64,000 nucleotides of DNA from Sunxiuqinia elliptica (GCF_900113005.1 NZ_FONW01000012.1:91791-155790), one strand, 5' to 3'; positions 24,917 through 40,801 are shown, counted from the stretch's first letter. Translations and numbers: made by a program. The notes: a model not told the origin generated them from the letters alone.

Positions 24917-25016
24917 AATTTAAAGTTTAAGTTTATTCATCAAAGCTTTGAGGGCGTATCAACTCAAAAGCAATCTTATCTAATGGTTAGTCTTTTCTCT
25001 TTTTTTCTTCGGGTAT

Positions 25017-30273
<5,257 letters not shown>

Positions 30274-30315
30274 CTTTTAAAATCTTAATTCACATTAATC
30301 CTGTTGTTCAACTTC

Positions 30316-31728
30316 TTACATGGGTACAATAAATGTATTGATTGACTTTTCGTTAAGCGTAGATCTAAACTTTCTGTCGCCTATTACAAACTCCTTTTCA
30401 GCTCTGTTTCCCTGATTGTAATAAACAACTACAATTTTTTCTGAATCTTTAAATGCAAGGCAATTTGGATCTGAACTTTCTATTTTTTGTGCTCCTGGGT
30501 CAATAAAATGGCTGAAGTGTTTCATCAAATAGAACTCAGGATTGTAAGTCACTTCTTTTGTTTGGCTGTTCACTGTAATCATGGAGTTCTGTTTCCATCC
30601 CCACTGGCTTTTCCCGGTTTCGTTTAGTATCATGTTCCAATACATATACGAGTTAGCCCCATTGTTAAAATAGTGTTTCATTAAGCCAAAAGTGTGCTCC
30701 ATTGCAGCCCAGTCGTTTGAACCATAACCGCATTCAGTTTCTGTTTGCATTAATTCTAAATGCCCGTAATTTTCATGCACATGAGAAATTGCTCCTTTAC
30801 CTGCCCATTGAAATCCAACTCCATGAATGTATTTTTTTGCTTCCGGATGATTTAATATTTCATCTACCCGCTCAGTATTTGCACGTTCGATAGTTCCCAG
30901 CCAGATTTCGGCATCAATATTATCTGCTTCGAAACGTGGACCGAGATAATCCCCGATAAATGTTGCCAAATCGACGGGATGCCACACGCACGAAGGAAAG
31001 TTCTGACACGAGTTTGGCTCATTTTGTACGTGCACAGCACAAATATTAATGTACTGATCTTTATAAGCCTGAATAAATTTTGAGAAATACAGCGCATAAG
31101 CCTCCAGGTATTCTTTCTCCATTCTGAATTGTGAAACCAGCTCTTCGCCACGTCCCGCCTCTGTCAAGTCATTTACGCTGTCGGGTTTGCAAGCATAATG
31201 GTTGTTGATTTTCATCCACGATGGAGGACACCAGGGCGAGGCCCAAATCCGGATTTCCGGATTAATCGCTTTGGCTTTCCTGATATAGGGAATTAGTCGT
31301 TCTTGGTCTCTTTTAATTGAAAAACCGGTCATTTTAAAATCGCCTGCTGTTTCGTTATGACTGTACCAATCAACCGAATAATCGTTAGCACCCAATGGCA
31401 TCCGGCACAAATTAAATTTGCATCCGTTTATAGGATCAAAAACAGATTGCAGAATGTTTTGCTGATCAGCGACAGGCAATATCTGCAGGGCTTCCCAACC
31501 CAATTCGTTAAAACATCCTCCAAATCCATCGATTTTTTGTTGCAATCTTTCTGGGAAGATATGAATTGCAGAATCTCCTAAGTCAGTTTTTAGTTTTTGG
31601 GTTTGAATTTTTGATATCTGCCATTGCTTTGTTGGGCAGCTGGTTACCTGTTGAAGGGTACTTTTGTTTTCAAAACAACTTATCAGCGCAACAACAAGCA
31701 GAATTAGTAATATGATGTTCTTCCTCAT
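30316..31728 (-). CDS. GH30 glycosidase lipoprotein
   Basis: This 470-residue lipoprotein (LVVALISCFEN, Cys near 18) has a GH30 barrel. Its motifs are QKIDGFGGCFNELGW near 66-80, CRMPLGANDYSVDWYS, ASPWCPPSWMK, the acid/base Glu in VHVQNEPNSCQNF (near 235) and the nucleophile in MQTETECGYG (near 330). A short beta-sandwich closes it. GH30 members include beta-1,6-glucanases, beta-glucosidases, beta-xylosidases and beta-1,6-galactanases; motifs seen here do not settle which. It lies 9 bases after the GH39-like gene in PUL-2. Confidence 0.9.
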   Translation of the reverse strand: MRKNIILLILLVVALISCFENKSTLQQVTSCPTKQWQISKIQTQKLKTDLGDSAIHIFPERLQQKIDGFGGCFNELGWEALQILPVADQQNILQSVFDPINGCKFNLCRMPLGANDYSVDWYSHNETAGDFKMTGFSIKRDQERLIPYIRKAKAINPEIRIWASPWCPPSWMKINNHYACKPDSVNDLTEAGRGEELVSQFRMEKEYLEAYALYFSKFIQAYKDQYINICAVHVQNEPNSCQNFPSCVWHPVDLATFIGDYLGPRFEADNIDAEIWLGTIERANTERVDEILNHPEAKKYIHGVGFQWAGKGAISHVHENYGHLELMQTETECGYGSNDWAAMEHTFGLMKHYFNNGANSYMYWNMILNETGKSQWGWKQNSMITVNSQTKEVTYNPEFYLMKHFSHFIDPGAQKIESSDPNCLAFKDSEKIVVVYYNQGNRAEKEFVIGDRKFRSTLNEKSINTFIVPM

Positions 31729-31737
31729 TAGATGGGT

Positions 31738-33348
31738 TTAGTTTTTAATCAGAATCTTTTCACAATTGGTATTATTGCCGATTATTTTTAGCAGATAAGT
31801 CCCGCAGGCAAGGGCTGACAAGTCTAAAGGAAGAACAGGTGCATTTTCCGACATGACTTTGTTTCCTGTCATACTGTAAAGTTCCACCCTGTAAGGTGAA
31901 TTACCAGAACAGGCCGGAGTAATAAACAGTTTGTCTTTTACCGGATTGGGATAAACCTGAAAGTCCTCTTCCTGTTTTATAATTTTTACGGATGTGGTAA
32001 TGTCATAATCAACTATAAAGCGAACCTCGTTGGGTGCCAGCACCAACTCTCCATCCATTCCTTCGATATTCACTTTTACCGATTCATACAACTTATTTAC
32101 CAATAAAATAGCGGTATCGCATACCATCACTGATACAACATCGGCAGTGCTTGTAGTCGTTTTATAAATCTCCGTTCCTTCACTAAAAAAATTGTGAAGT
32201 CCTTTCTGTGTTTCGTAAAACAAGGTTGGCTGCCCTCCCCCAGCAATTTCAGTATCCGTCCAAACTCCGAGCGGGTACGAAAATCCCTGTGTGTTCCCCT
32301 GAGGTTGCCAGATCATGAGATTCGCATAACCGGCCATTATTGATTTAATCAGCCCCGCAGCCATAATGGCATTTCGGTACTCTGCTTTATTTTTTAAGTA
32401 GGTATCCTGGGGCCAAGCATACCACTCCGACCACCAAACAGGCAGGTCTTCTCCGCCGGGTTGCTGCCTGATCCAATTAATGATGTCCACAAATTTCTGA
32501 GCGGCTTTAAAACTATCGTTTTTCCATATCCCATCTTTATTATCATTTCCTCCGTCAACAGTAATAAACTGGCCCCCTCTTTTATTCGTCAACCAGTATT
32601 TGATTCCATCCAATGCCCTCTGATCGACAACGCCATAGACTCCCCTTAGATTTGAAGGATGACTAAAAGAGCTGCTTGACCAAGAATCCATTGGCATATA
32701 TGGACCACCAATTAACAGATCCGGATTTACTGCTTTGAGCGAATCGTAAACCATGTTATACATGTCGGTAAATGTTTCGTACCCCCAACGATTTTTAGAA
32801 ACATCATAAAACCCTTTAAACTCATTCCACACCTGAAAATATCGAACATCCGGATATCTTCTTGCAGTTTCAGCACACAAATGGGCAAAATCATCGTAAT
32901 GATCTGGTGTAGGAGCCTCTTCGATAGCATTCCAATCGGTTTCTCCGTTTTTTGAAGGATTATGCATCCAAGAAGGACAAGCACACAGCGTTATTACAGC
33001 CTCTCCGTTAGTTTCCCGAATAAGATTAATGCGATTATCCAAAGATTCCCAATTCCATTCTTCGGAGTCAACAACCGTAGAATCCGGCCAAGGATTTAAT
33101 GCTCCCCAGCCCATCAAATGCTGATTTTGAAAATGGGCTACTGAATCAAGTAGTAATTTGGCTTTACTGATGGCAGCTGGATTCCCCCATGAGTCAATGC
33201 TCTTTTGAGTATGTGTTAATCCTGCTCGGTATTTACTTACGTATCCCGGAGAGGTAAAATCAATTTCAACATTCACGGTCTTAGTCTGTCCATTAGCCAA
33301 ACTAAACACCATTGCCAGACTAATGATGATGAGGTAGATTCTTTTCAT
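31738..33348 (-). CDS. GH39-like glycosidase with T9SS tail
   Basis: This 536-residue secreted enzyme has a signal peptide (1-20). It has one clan GH-A barrel with candidate catalytic Glu residues in QVWNEFKGFYD (near 175) and VWWSEWYAWP (near 307), and a C-terminal type IX secretion sorting domain (VYPNPV near 460, then a terminal beta-sandwich). Its barrel is closely similar to that of the 984-residue protein at 21962-24916, but it lacks the FnIII and beta-trefoil modules. The pair looks like a duplication followed by module gain or loss. It should be surface-exposed or released. Confidence 0.75.
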   Translation of the reverse strand: MKRIYLIIISLAMVFSLANGQTKTVNVEIDFTSPGYVSKYRAGLTHTQKSIDSWGNPAAISKAKLLLDSVAHFQNQHLMGWGALNPWPDSTVVDSEEWNWESLDNRINLIRETNGEAVITLCACPSWMHNPSKNGETDWNAIEEAPTPDHYDDFAHLCAETARRYPDVRYFQVWNEFKGFYDVSKNRWGYETFTDMYNMVYDSLKAVNPDLLIGGPYMPMDSWSSSSFSHPSNLRGVYGVVDQRALDGIKYWLTNKRGGQFITVDGGNDNKDGIWKNDSFKAAQKFVDIINWIRQQPGGEDLPVWWSEWYAWPQDTYLKNKAEYRNAIMAAGLIKSIMAGYANLMIWQPQGNTQGFSYPLGVWTDTEIAGGGQPTLFYETQKGLHNFFSEGTEIYKTTTSTADVVSVMVCDTAILLVNKLYESVKVNIEGMDGELVLAPNEVRFIVDYDITTSVKIIKQEEDFQVYPNPVKDKLFITPACSGNSPYRVELYSMTGNKVMSENAPVLPLDLSALACGTYLLKIIGNNTNCEKILIKN

Positions 33349-33364
33349 TATTCGTACTATTTAG

Positions 33365-34840
33365 TTAGTTGATTGAGCCATGCTCCAGCACCACGATTAG
33401 TGATCGTGAAAATTGAGGTAAGGTGATTTCTCCATCAGTCACAAAGATCTTTGTCCAAACTCCTTTCCATGGATCATATGTTTTTACAATTTGTTTTTCA
33501 GCCACCTGAATATCAGCTAGCGTAAGTGTAACTCCTTCTCGTGGTTTAGGCTTTAATTCTTCTACCAATTCGGATTGCCAACTATTTCGTCCGTCTCTAC
33601 ACCACAGCAGCGTATGCTGTTTCCCTTTTAATCCATAAATCCGAAGGTCATCTCTTATCGCATAAAAAGGATCAAATTGTTCTGCTACAGGGTCGAATAA
33701 AGTAATGACCTCAGTTAAGCGTTGATAATGCCACCACAGGTTTTGACGGTCCAAGTAAACATTCCAATGCCACATCGCGCCACACCCAGCTGCACCACTG
33801 AAGTAGGGAGCATATACCATGTCGTGAAGCAACACCCCCAAAGTATCTTTAGCATATAATTCACTAGGGCCTGTATGATTTCCTTGCACGGCACCAATCT
33901 CATTCATTAGAACCGGAAGCTGAGCCCCTTTTTCATAAGCAAACTGAACTGCTGTTGAGGCAATTAAATCTGCAGGTTGTCGAACCTGGTCGTATTGGCC
34001 CCAAGCAGATCCGGGATCCAAATAACGGTGGACATTCAAATACTCGTTATTCGGGAGCTGGAATAGATCCAGGTAGCGATGCTCTGCATCAATCGAGTGC
34101 AAACTTCCTAATGTTTGAACCACCAGCTGGTGTGGGAAGAGCATTTTTACAGAATCCAGAATTTCCGAAGTAAAAGGAAGCCACTTCACTCCATCAACAG
34201 CATCCATTTCATTCCAAAGTTCCCAACAAAAAATCTGCGGATTCATACGATACCGATCAGCCAGTACTTCTACTCGATTTAAATAAGCTGCTTTTCCCTC
34301 AGGCGTAGTAATGTATTCAAGAATATTGTTAAAACCTTGGCCATTCTTTACAGCTAGAACGTCACTGTTCGACCAACGATTATTGTCCTCTGATTCAGCA
34401 GAGATACTTCGAATATGCTGAAGTGTAAACTTTATTCGAATGTTGTATCTTTTAGCAATGGCAAGTAAAGTATCAATCCGAGCTAGCTTATTCTGACTAT
34501 ACGCTCCCATTTGCTTATCTTCAATCTCGAGAAAAGGAGAGCTAATCCAAATGCGTACGGCATTTCCTCCAACTTCAGAGAACGATTTGAAGTACCGATC
34601 AACGGACTTGAATACCTCACGCTCTTCACCATCAGGCATAATGTAGTTGATCATCACCGGAATCCAGGTTTTCCCTTCAGAAGTTTGAAAATACCGATTA
34701 TAGTCAGGACTAATTGTAATGAAGTCATTATCTGTCACCGGTTCTTCCTTTTTCTCTTTTTGAGATCCATCACAGGATATTAAACTTACCACGCAAGCCA
34801 GAATCAGCACGTAAACTAAACCATATTTAAGCTGTAACAT
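33365..34840 (-). CDS. GH5-like (clan GH-A) glycosidase lipoprotein
   Basis: This 491-residue lipoprotein (VVSLISCDGSQ, Cys near 23) opens with a FQTSEGKTWIPVMINY strand typical of cellulase-like barrels. NAVRIWISSP lies near residue 92, the acid/base Glu is in CWELWNEMD (near 209) and the nucleophile is in VLMNEIGAVQG (near 312). A C-terminal beta-sandwich (about 410-491) carries IYGLKGKQHTLLW. GH5 or a nearby unassigned clan GH-A family is the best fit; mannanase-type or glucanase-type activity cannot be told apart here. A 246-base gap with a hairpin separates it from the upstream DUF1735 gene. Confidence 0.75.
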   Translation of the reverse strand: MLQLKYGLVYVLILACVVSLISCDGSQKEKKEEPVTDNDFITISPDYNRYFQTSEGKTWIPVMINYIMPDGEEREVFKSVDRYFKSFSEVGGNAVRIWISSPFLEIEDKQMGAYSQNKLARIDTLLAIAKRYNIRIKFTLQHIRSISAESEDNNRWSNSDVLAVKNGQGFNNILEYITTPEGKAAYLNRVEVLADRYRMNPQIFCWELWNEMDAVDGVKWLPFTSEILDSVKMLFPHQLVVQTLGSLHSIDAEHRYLDLFQLPNNEYLNVHRYLDPGSAWGQYDQVRQPADLIASTAVQFAYEKGAQLPVLMNEIGAVQGNHTGPSELYAKDTLGVLLHDMVYAPYFSGAAGCGAMWHWNVYLDRQNLWWHYQRLTEVITLFDPVAEQFDPFYAIRDDLRIYGLKGKQHTLLWCRDGRNSWQSELVEELKPKPREGVTLTLADIQVAEKQIVKTYDPWKGVWTKIFVTDGEITLPQFSRSLIVVLEHGSIN

Positions 34841-34982
34841 AATTATTCGATTCTTTAAAATATAATCTCCTCTCCCTCACAAAAAAGTGTAACCATTCAA
34901 ATACAAACACCATTTTGTTGCACTAAAGAGCATCTGAAAACATCTATGATTTCAGTAGAAATACCACCATTAATTTGGGAAA

Positions 34983-35017
34983 TCTTCCCCCTTCCAGAAG
35001 ACCTGGAAGAAGGGAAG
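34983..35017 (-). terminator. Hairpin before the enzyme block of PUL-2
   Basis: CTTCCCCCTTCCAG pairs with CTGGAAGAAGGGAAG around a 5-base loop, with one bulge. On the minus strand TTTCCC follows, a poor T tract. It lies between the transport/binding genes and the glycosidases, and could reduce read-through into the enzyme block. Confidence 0.5.
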
Positions 35018-35086
35018 AATGTGATAGAAAAAAACTACTAACAATTCCTGTTATTTCGGGATTGTATTGTTATTGTTTTAAGTAGA

Positions 35087-36226
35087 TTACTCAAATTCTG
35101 TTAACTTGATCTCATCGACCAAGACCGAGCCATTAAATGTACCTCCACAGCACATTCCGCATTTCAAATATACATACATGGTTGAGCTTGTTGCTGTAAA
35201 CACACCGTTAAGTGCATTTGTCCGACCATCGCCCCAAGTCCCCCAACCAATATTACCAACATCTCTGATGTCGCCGTTAATTGAGCTAACTGGCTCTCCA
35301 GACCAAAGTCCGATAAAATCACCTTCTTGTTCCCAGCCGTTTTCTTCTGGATTCACATCAGTAAGATTCAGATCAAACCAGATTCCACTTGCTCCGTCCG
35401 GGATTTTTACCTTCCCCGAAAGTTGATATTGTTTTCCCTCTTCCAACTTCACTTCATGGAAAATAACTTGTCCCATCTCTGGAGAGTTTTCATCAAACCA
35501 AGCCATACAACTACCGGCTCCTCCCGCCGGAAGATCATCGGAATAGCCCCAAACCTGGGTTTCTGAAGTCCATTGCCAGTATTGCATACTTTCCTCACTC
35601 ATATCACCTCCTGTGACATAGTTTTGAATTGGCGCCGCTGGCATAAACTCGCGCGAATCAATAATAATAATTGTTGTACTCAATGCTTGATTCAGTTCGT
35701 ATTTACTCGGATTAGCAATTCCTACAGCCAAAACCAATTTCATTCCTCCTAATTCGGGGTAATTATCGATCAACTTCTGAACATCGACCTGTAACGAAAA
35801 ACCGATTTCGCGCTGCCCATCGATCACTGAAACAGACTCAGGCAAAGAATATACATCAGCAGGAAGCAACACTGCTTTCTTAATTTCCTCGGTCTCTATC
35901 AAGTGTGCAACTGTATCCGGACGCACAATCACATCGACAGAATAAGCTTCCAGCGCTTTCAATGCCGAACGATAAACACCCAGAGTAATATCGAGCGTAT
36001 TCGAGATTGTATCAAGTTTGTAGTTTTGAGTTAATGGGTTGTTCTCTAAAGGAACAGGGTAGTTATTGGTTACACCTCCATCTAGAATTGAAGCCTGTGG
36101 CATATAGATTTTTACAACTCCCCAATCTTTAGCACTATCATCTTCTTCACATTGTATAAAAAGGAACAGAGACAGTAAACAAACAATCAGTGTTGAATAT
36201 TTTAGTGTGTATTTCATTGTTGTCAT
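35087..36226 (-). CDS. DUF1735-type surface glycan-binding lipoprotein
   Basis: This protein of about 379 residues is a lipoprotein (LFLFIQCEED). The N-terminal half (VKIYMPQASILDGGVTNNY, then VLLPADVYSLPES) fits DUF1735, common in PUL binding proteins. The C-terminal half (about 215-375) is a beta-sandwich resembling carbohydrate-binding modules (KYQLSGKVKIP; DEIKLTEFE). A GCAG-like cluster of Cys (KCGMCCGG) near the end may form disulfides. It follows the second susD in PUL-2 by 34 bases and probably helps hold glycan at the cell surface. The frame opens at GTG 36238; I chose ATG 36226, and ATG 36217 is equally possible. Confidence 0.75.
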   Translation of the reverse strand: MTTMKYTLKYSTLIVCLLSLFLFIQCEEDDSAKDWGVVKIYMPQASILDGGVTNNYPVPLENNPLTQNYKLDTISNTLDITLGVYRSALKALEAYSVDVIVRPDTVAHLIETEEIKKAVLLPADVYSLPESVSVIDGQREIGFSLQVDVQKLIDNYPELGGMKLVLAVGIANPSKYELNQALSTTIIIIDSREFMPAAPIQNYVTGGDMSEESMQYWQWTSETQVWGYSDDLPAGGAGSCMAWFDENSPEMGQVIFHEVKLEEGKQYQLSGKVKIPDGASGIWFDLNLTDVNPEENGWEQEGDFIGLWSGEPVSSINGDIRDVGNIGWGTWGDGRTNALNGVFTATSSTMYVYLKCGMCCGGTFNGSVLVDEIKLTEFE

Positions 36227-36260
36227 TTTTAAATTCACAAAACTGTTGACTATTCGAATT

Positions 36261-37925
36261 TTACCATTCCGGATTTTGAACTAAAACTCCTTCAGACTTA
36301 CTAATCTCAACTTGAGGAATTGGGAAGCGATACATTTTGGGACTTATGAACTTCCGATTCTCCACAACAAAATCAGTATAGCTAAATGAGCCATCTTCAT
36401 TTTTCATGACCTTTATTCCTTTCAATGGCTCACTGAGCACTTCTCCAGCATCCTTCCATCTTACCAAATCCCAGTATCGATGATCTTCAAATGCAAGTTC
36501 AATTCTTCGCTCATGCTTAATTTTCTCCCGCATTTCCATCTGATCATTTGCATCAACAGCAGGCATTTCAACACCCGATCTTGCCCTTACAGCATTTACT
36601 GCCTGACGAGCACTAATCCCCCAGCCATTATTGTCATCCGGGCCAAAAGCTTCATTCATTGCCTCTGCATAATTCAATAATACTTCAGCATATCTAAAAA
36701 CGATCCAGCTTCGCAATTTGCTTTCATTTTGAACAAGATTCAGATTTGGATTTAAAAACTTTTTAAGATAATAACCAGTCTTGGAGGCATTCGTATTATG
36801 CTCACTATCATTACCTCCTGCCCAAATCTCCATTGTTCGACCATTCCAAAAAATGTTATTCGTTACGATAGAATAGGCTAAACGAGGATCTCGATTAGTA
36901 TAAGGATCTTCAGGGTCGGGCGTGCCTTTATACTCATAAGCACCTACCAGGTTTTGTGCTGGTGTAACTCCTGATTCTCCTCCCGGTGTGGCAATTGGAT
37001 AATTTTTAATTTCAAATGAATTATTTGTTCCAAGACGAAGAGCCCAAATGGTCTCACGACTTTTAGCAGTATTGTCTGCTACAAATAATTGCTGGTAATC
37101 ATCTGCCAAGTAATATTGATTAAGCTCCATCAGCTCTTTAGCGGCTGTTGCTGCTTTTTCCCACTTCGTCAGATCATTTGACGAATTATTGAGGGGACTT
37201 GCAGCATAAAGCAAGGTTCTGGCTTTTATAGCTAGAGCCGCCCCTTGGGTGATACGTCCGGCCTGCGTTACATCATAAGAAGCCCAGTCTGACTGTAAAT
37301 TATTTTTCACCGCATCAATTTCGGTAACAATAAAATCAACAACTTCTTCAAAGCCAGTTCGAACCAAATCAGTATTATCATCTGATGTCAACACCTTTGT
37401 CACCAAAGGAACATCACCATATCGCTTGATCAACTCAAAATAAAAATAAGCGCGCAACACCCGACTTTCATTTCGAAGCCACGAAACATCCTTGACATCC
37501 AGATTATATTGACGTTGCCCGTCTGAAATCGTATCACGATTAAGGGCTAAAAACGTTTTATAGTCTTCTGAATTTTCAAGAAAAAAGTTAGCGGCTCGAA
37601 TCCCTTCATAACAGCGGTCATATACGTCTGCAGGGTTCCTGTAAGCATTCCAACTTCCCTCGTTAAACAGCTGAGTACTCGATGTTGGAGAGGTTTGTTC
37701 AGCCTCATCACTTACCGCAGCAAACAAGTTGCCATCGATACTTGAAAAACCATTCTTCAGGTAGGTGTAGGGAGCATATCCCAGTCCCCAAAGCGTTGTA
37801 TAGTTTGTGTTTATGTTTTCTTCTGTTGGCAATGTGTCAATCCGCGTATCCAGCATTTCGCATCCACCAAAAGATATTATCAACGAACATATGATAATGA
37901 ATAAATATGAGTTTTTAAGTTTCAT
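36261..37925 (-). CDS. SusD/RagB-family lipoprotein (PUL-2, second pair)
   Basis: This 554-residue lipoprotein (ISFGGCEMLDTRID, Cys near 22) has the SusD helical domain (RNPADVYDRCYEGIRAANFFL near 95) and the C-terminal RagB region (YAEVLLNYAEAMNEAFG near 425, HERRIELAFEDHRYWDLVRW near 486). It pairs with the SusC encoded 11 bases upstream. Its sequence is clearly different from the first SusD of the locus, so the two pairs may take up different glycan fragments. Confidence 0.92.
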   Translation of the reverse strand: MKLKNSYLFIIICSLIISFGGCEMLDTRIDTLPTEENINTNYTTLWGLGYAPYTYLKNGFSSIDGNLFAAVSDEAEQTSPTSSTQLFNEGSWNAYRNPADVYDRCYEGIRAANFFLENSEDYKTFLALNRDTISDGQRQYNLDVKDVSWLRNESRVLRAYFYFELIKRYGDVPLVTKVLTSDDNTDLVRTGFEEVVDFIVTEIDAVKNNLQSDWASYDVTQAGRITQGAALAIKARTLLYAASPLNNSSNDLTKWEKAATAAKELMELNQYYLADDYQQLFVADNTAKSRETIWALRLGTNNSFEIKNYPIATPGGESGVTPAQNLVGAYEYKGTPDPEDPYTNRDPRLAYSIVTNNIFWNGRTMEIWAGGNDSEHNTNASKTGYYLKKFLNPNLNLVQNESKLRSWIVFRYAEVLLNYAEAMNEAFGPDDNNGWGISARQAVNAVRARSGVEMPAVDANDQMEMREKIKHERRIELAFEDHRYWDLVRWKDAGEVLSEPLKGIKVMKNEDGSFSYTDFVVENRKFISPKMYRFPIPQVEISKSEGVLVQNPEW

Positions 37926-37936
37926 AATTCTAGTTG

Positions 37937-40801
37937 TTAAAAGTTAACAGTTACTCCAATATTCATTGATTTCATAGCAGCATAACCTGACATTGTCTCT
38001 GGATCAATATTGTAATCATCCAACAATGAACTCAGGGTTAACAAGTTTGCGCCACTTACAAAAAAACGGGCTTCTGCTAAACCTAACTTACTGCCTAAAG
38101 CTTTAGGAATCGTATAGCCAAGTTCTACATTGCGTAATTTTATGAAGTCACCATTCTTCATCCAAAAAGTGGAGTTAATGTAGTTATTGCTATTTCCCAT
38201 GGTCGACAGCCTCGGGTAAGTAGCCTCGGCACGAGTATCAATCCCTTGCTCGGGATAGTACGCCCAACGTCCTTCAGCCAATGCATAAGCATTTCCATTG
38301 TCAACAAATGCCAAACTTTGATCCCGTACATGCAGTAAATTAACTGTTCTACCTGCAACTCCCTGAATAATCATACTAAAATCGAAACCTTTGTAGGCTG
38401 CACCAAGCGAAATGGAATAGTTAACTTTAGGAAAGTAGTTCTTTCCTACTTTTACTAAATCAGCCTCATTAATCTCAGCGTCGCCATTGCGATCGACATA
38501 CTTGATATCACCAGGTTGTACAGCTCCAAAGCCAGGAACTGGTAAGTCATTTCGCAACTGTCCGTTGCTATCAAAATCTGTGATATCATAAAAACCATCA
38601 GCCTGGTATCCGAATGAAGACCCCATCGGATTTCCTGTTTGCATGGCCTCTGGGGATAATTGAGGAATCTCAGCCATATAGTCAATTTTATTGGATGAGT
38701 AAGCTACTATTCCTCCTAGATAGTAACTGAAATCGCCTAGTTGATCGGTAAAATTTAAGCTGAGCTCAACCCCTTTATTCGTAACTTCTCCGATATTGAT
38801 ATAAGGGGGTGTTGTTCCCAATACAGCCATCAGTGAATTATCACGAGTTACAATCCCAGTACGTTTGTCCAAATAACCATCTAAAGTAACATCCAGTTTT
38901 CCAAACAATTTTCCATCAATACCCACATTATACTTCGTACTTTTTTCAGCAAATATTTCTGAATTAGGAACATAAGCCTGTCCCATTCCTTGATTCCACT
39001 TAGGATCATCATTTCCTGTTGGATAAGCGCCCAAATTGGAGTAATATAACTGATAAAAATACCGACCGCCCCAGAAACTATCGAAACCGGACTGCCCTAA
39101 AGAAGCTCTCAACTTCAAATAATCAACCAACTTATTATCCTTCAAGAATGCTTCATTCGACAAAATCCAGGCACCAGAAATTGTTGGATAAAAACCCCAA
39201 CGATTTCCTTCGGCATAATTATCAGAAGCACTATAAGCAAAACCGAGTTCTGCCACATAGCGAGTATCATAGTCGTAGTGTAAGCGCCCCGCAATGTTTT
39301 GATGGGCATAATTTGTGTTCACCCCTGCTCTTCCATTTTGATTTTGATCAATATCGTAGGTATAGTGCAAGTAATTGACTTCTGAAATAAAATGATTCTT
39401 TCCCCAGTCATGTTGATACCCAAGTGATGTTGTAAATTGAACCCAATTCCACTGGTTAGTCCCATTATCATCATAAACTGAAGGATTGGTATTTTTATTT
39501 GTTGTTTGCTGTTTGTCACCAATATAACGCGCATAATCCCGTGTTACGTTATAAGTACCACGTGTCCAGCTGCTAAACGAAACGCCTTGACTCATGTACA
39601 AACCATCTGCAATAAAATCTAACCTTTCTTTCAGTTTAAAATTTGCTTGAAGCGTTCGATCATGGGTTGAGTGATAGCCAAGAGCACGAATTGAGGCCAA
39701 TGGATTATCCGGATAAGTAGTTGTTCCGGTCCATGAGCCATTGGGATTTTGTGGTGCATAGATATTCGAAGGATACTTAGCCAAATTTGCCCACAACGAA
39801 TTTCCATCAAAGTTCGGATATTTCCGATCTTCAATCCGTCCACCAATATCTACTTTCCCTTCAAAAATATCAAACACTTTAAAATCCAGATTTGTACGAA
39901 TTGTATACTGGTCCATCTGGGCATTGGAGTGCGTATCATCATTTGAAGTATCATACAAACCTCCATTCTGCATATAGCCAACCATTAAATAATAACGAGC
40001 GGCTTCACTTCCTCCGCTAAACGAAGCATCCAGTGAACTATAAGGAGCATAGTCCTTTAGAACTTCATCATACCAATCGGTGTTTACTCCTGTTCCGTTT
40101 TGGTAAGCCTGCAAATCAGAATCGGTATAAGCAGGACTCCAAACCCGACCATTATCATTGCTAATTGCTTCGTTATATAAGCGTGCATAGTCGTAAGATC
40201 CTAATGGTTTATTGATATTGAGAGGTTGCTGAAATCCTGTTCTGGCTTGCACCTGAATTTTGGTTTTCCCCACGCTTCCACGCTTGGTTGTAACCCATAA
40301 TACTCCATTCGCTCCCTTCATTCCAAAAGTTGCCAGCGCCGCAGCATCTTTCAATATTGCAACACTTTCAATCTCAGATGGAGAGAGGTATTGAAAATAA
40401 GTTGAAGTCGTCTGAAAACCATCAACATAAATCGTATACTCTTGGTTGTTATAGGTTCCCATTCCACGGATATGCAAAGTAGCGGCGTCATAACCTGGCT
40501 GACCAGATCCTTGGCTGACAGTTAATCCAGGTAAAACTCCATAAAGTGTGTTTGTAAGATTGGCATTAGCCGTTTTGTAAAGCTTATTTCCAGAGACAGA
40601 AGACACAGCGGCTGTTGACGTTAATTTGTCGACTGAAAAAAAAGCACCAGGTTCTTCTTTGATCACCTTTATCAATTCGACCGTATCTTTAGAATTTATA
40701 TTTTTCTCCTGAGCCAATACCGCATTCGCCATCACCAATGCTCCTAATAGCAGTAATGATCTTAAAACGATAGCAGGCTTTATATTGAATATATCGATCA
40801 T
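37937..40801 (-). CDS. SusC-family transporter lacking STN and regulatory-like domains
   Basis: This 954-residue outer-membrane transporter has a signal peptide (about 10-31) and only a short linker (about 32-70). It then enters the plug (LYGVLPGLTVSQGSGQPG, LHIRGMGTYNNQEYTIYVDG) and the barrel. It has neither the STN signalling domain nor the carboxypeptidase-regulatory-like domain that the other three SusC proteins carry. It also lacks the antisense promoter over its start codon. It stands inside the operon after the first susD (33-base gap), so it is probably regulated through the upstream sigma/FecR/SusC unit without signalling itself. Confidence 0.9.
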   Translation of the reverse strand: MIDIFNIKPAIVLRSLLLLGALVMANAVLAQEKNINSKDTVELIKVIKEEPGAFFSVDKLTSTAAVSSVSGNKLYKTANANLTNTLYGVLPGLTVSQGSGQPGYDAATLHIRGMGTYNNQEYTIYVDGFQTTSTYFQYLSPSEIESVAILKDAAALATFGMKGANGVLWVTTKRGSVGKTKIQVQARTGFQQPLNINKPLGSYDYARLYNEAISNDNGRVWSPAYTDSDLQAYQNGTGVNTDWYDEVLKDYAPYSSLDASFSGGSEAARYYLMVGYMQNGGLYDTSNDDTHSNAQMDQYTIRTNLDFKVFDIFEGKVDIGGRIEDRKYPNFDGNSLWANLAKYPSNIYAPQNPNGSWTGTTTYPDNPLASIRALGYHSTHDRTLQANFKLKERLDFIADGLYMSQGVSFSSWTRGTYNVTRDYARYIGDKQQTTNKNTNPSVYDDNGTNQWNWVQFTTSLGYQHDWGKNHFISEVNYLHYTYDIDQNQNGRAGVNTNYAHQNIAGRLHYDYDTRYVAELGFAYSASDNYAEGNRWGFYPTISGAWILSNEAFLKDNKLVDYLKLRASLGQSGFDSFWGGRYFYQLYYSNLGAYPTGNDDPKWNQGMGQAYVPNSEIFAEKSTKYNVGIDGKLFGKLDVTLDGYLDKRTGIVTRDNSLMAVLGTTPPYINIGEVTNKGVELSLNFTDQLGDFSYYLGGIVAYSSNKIDYMAEIPQLSPEAMQTGNPMGSSFGYQADGFYDITDFDSNGQLRNDLPVPGFGAVQPGDIKYVDRNGDAEINEADLVKVGKNYFPKVNYSISLGAAYKGFDFSMIIQGVAGRTVNLLHVRDQSLAFVDNGNAYALAEGRWAYYPEQGIDTRAEATYPRLSTMGNSNNYINSTFWMKNGDFIKLRNVELGYTIPKALGSKLGLAEARFFVSGANLLTLSSLLDDYNIDPETMSGYAAMKSMNIGVTVNF

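Noticed and set aside
24940..24951. TCAAAGCTTTGA, a 12-base palindrome ahead of the modular GH39-like gene
   Set aside because: It is short and occurs once; nothing supports a binding site.
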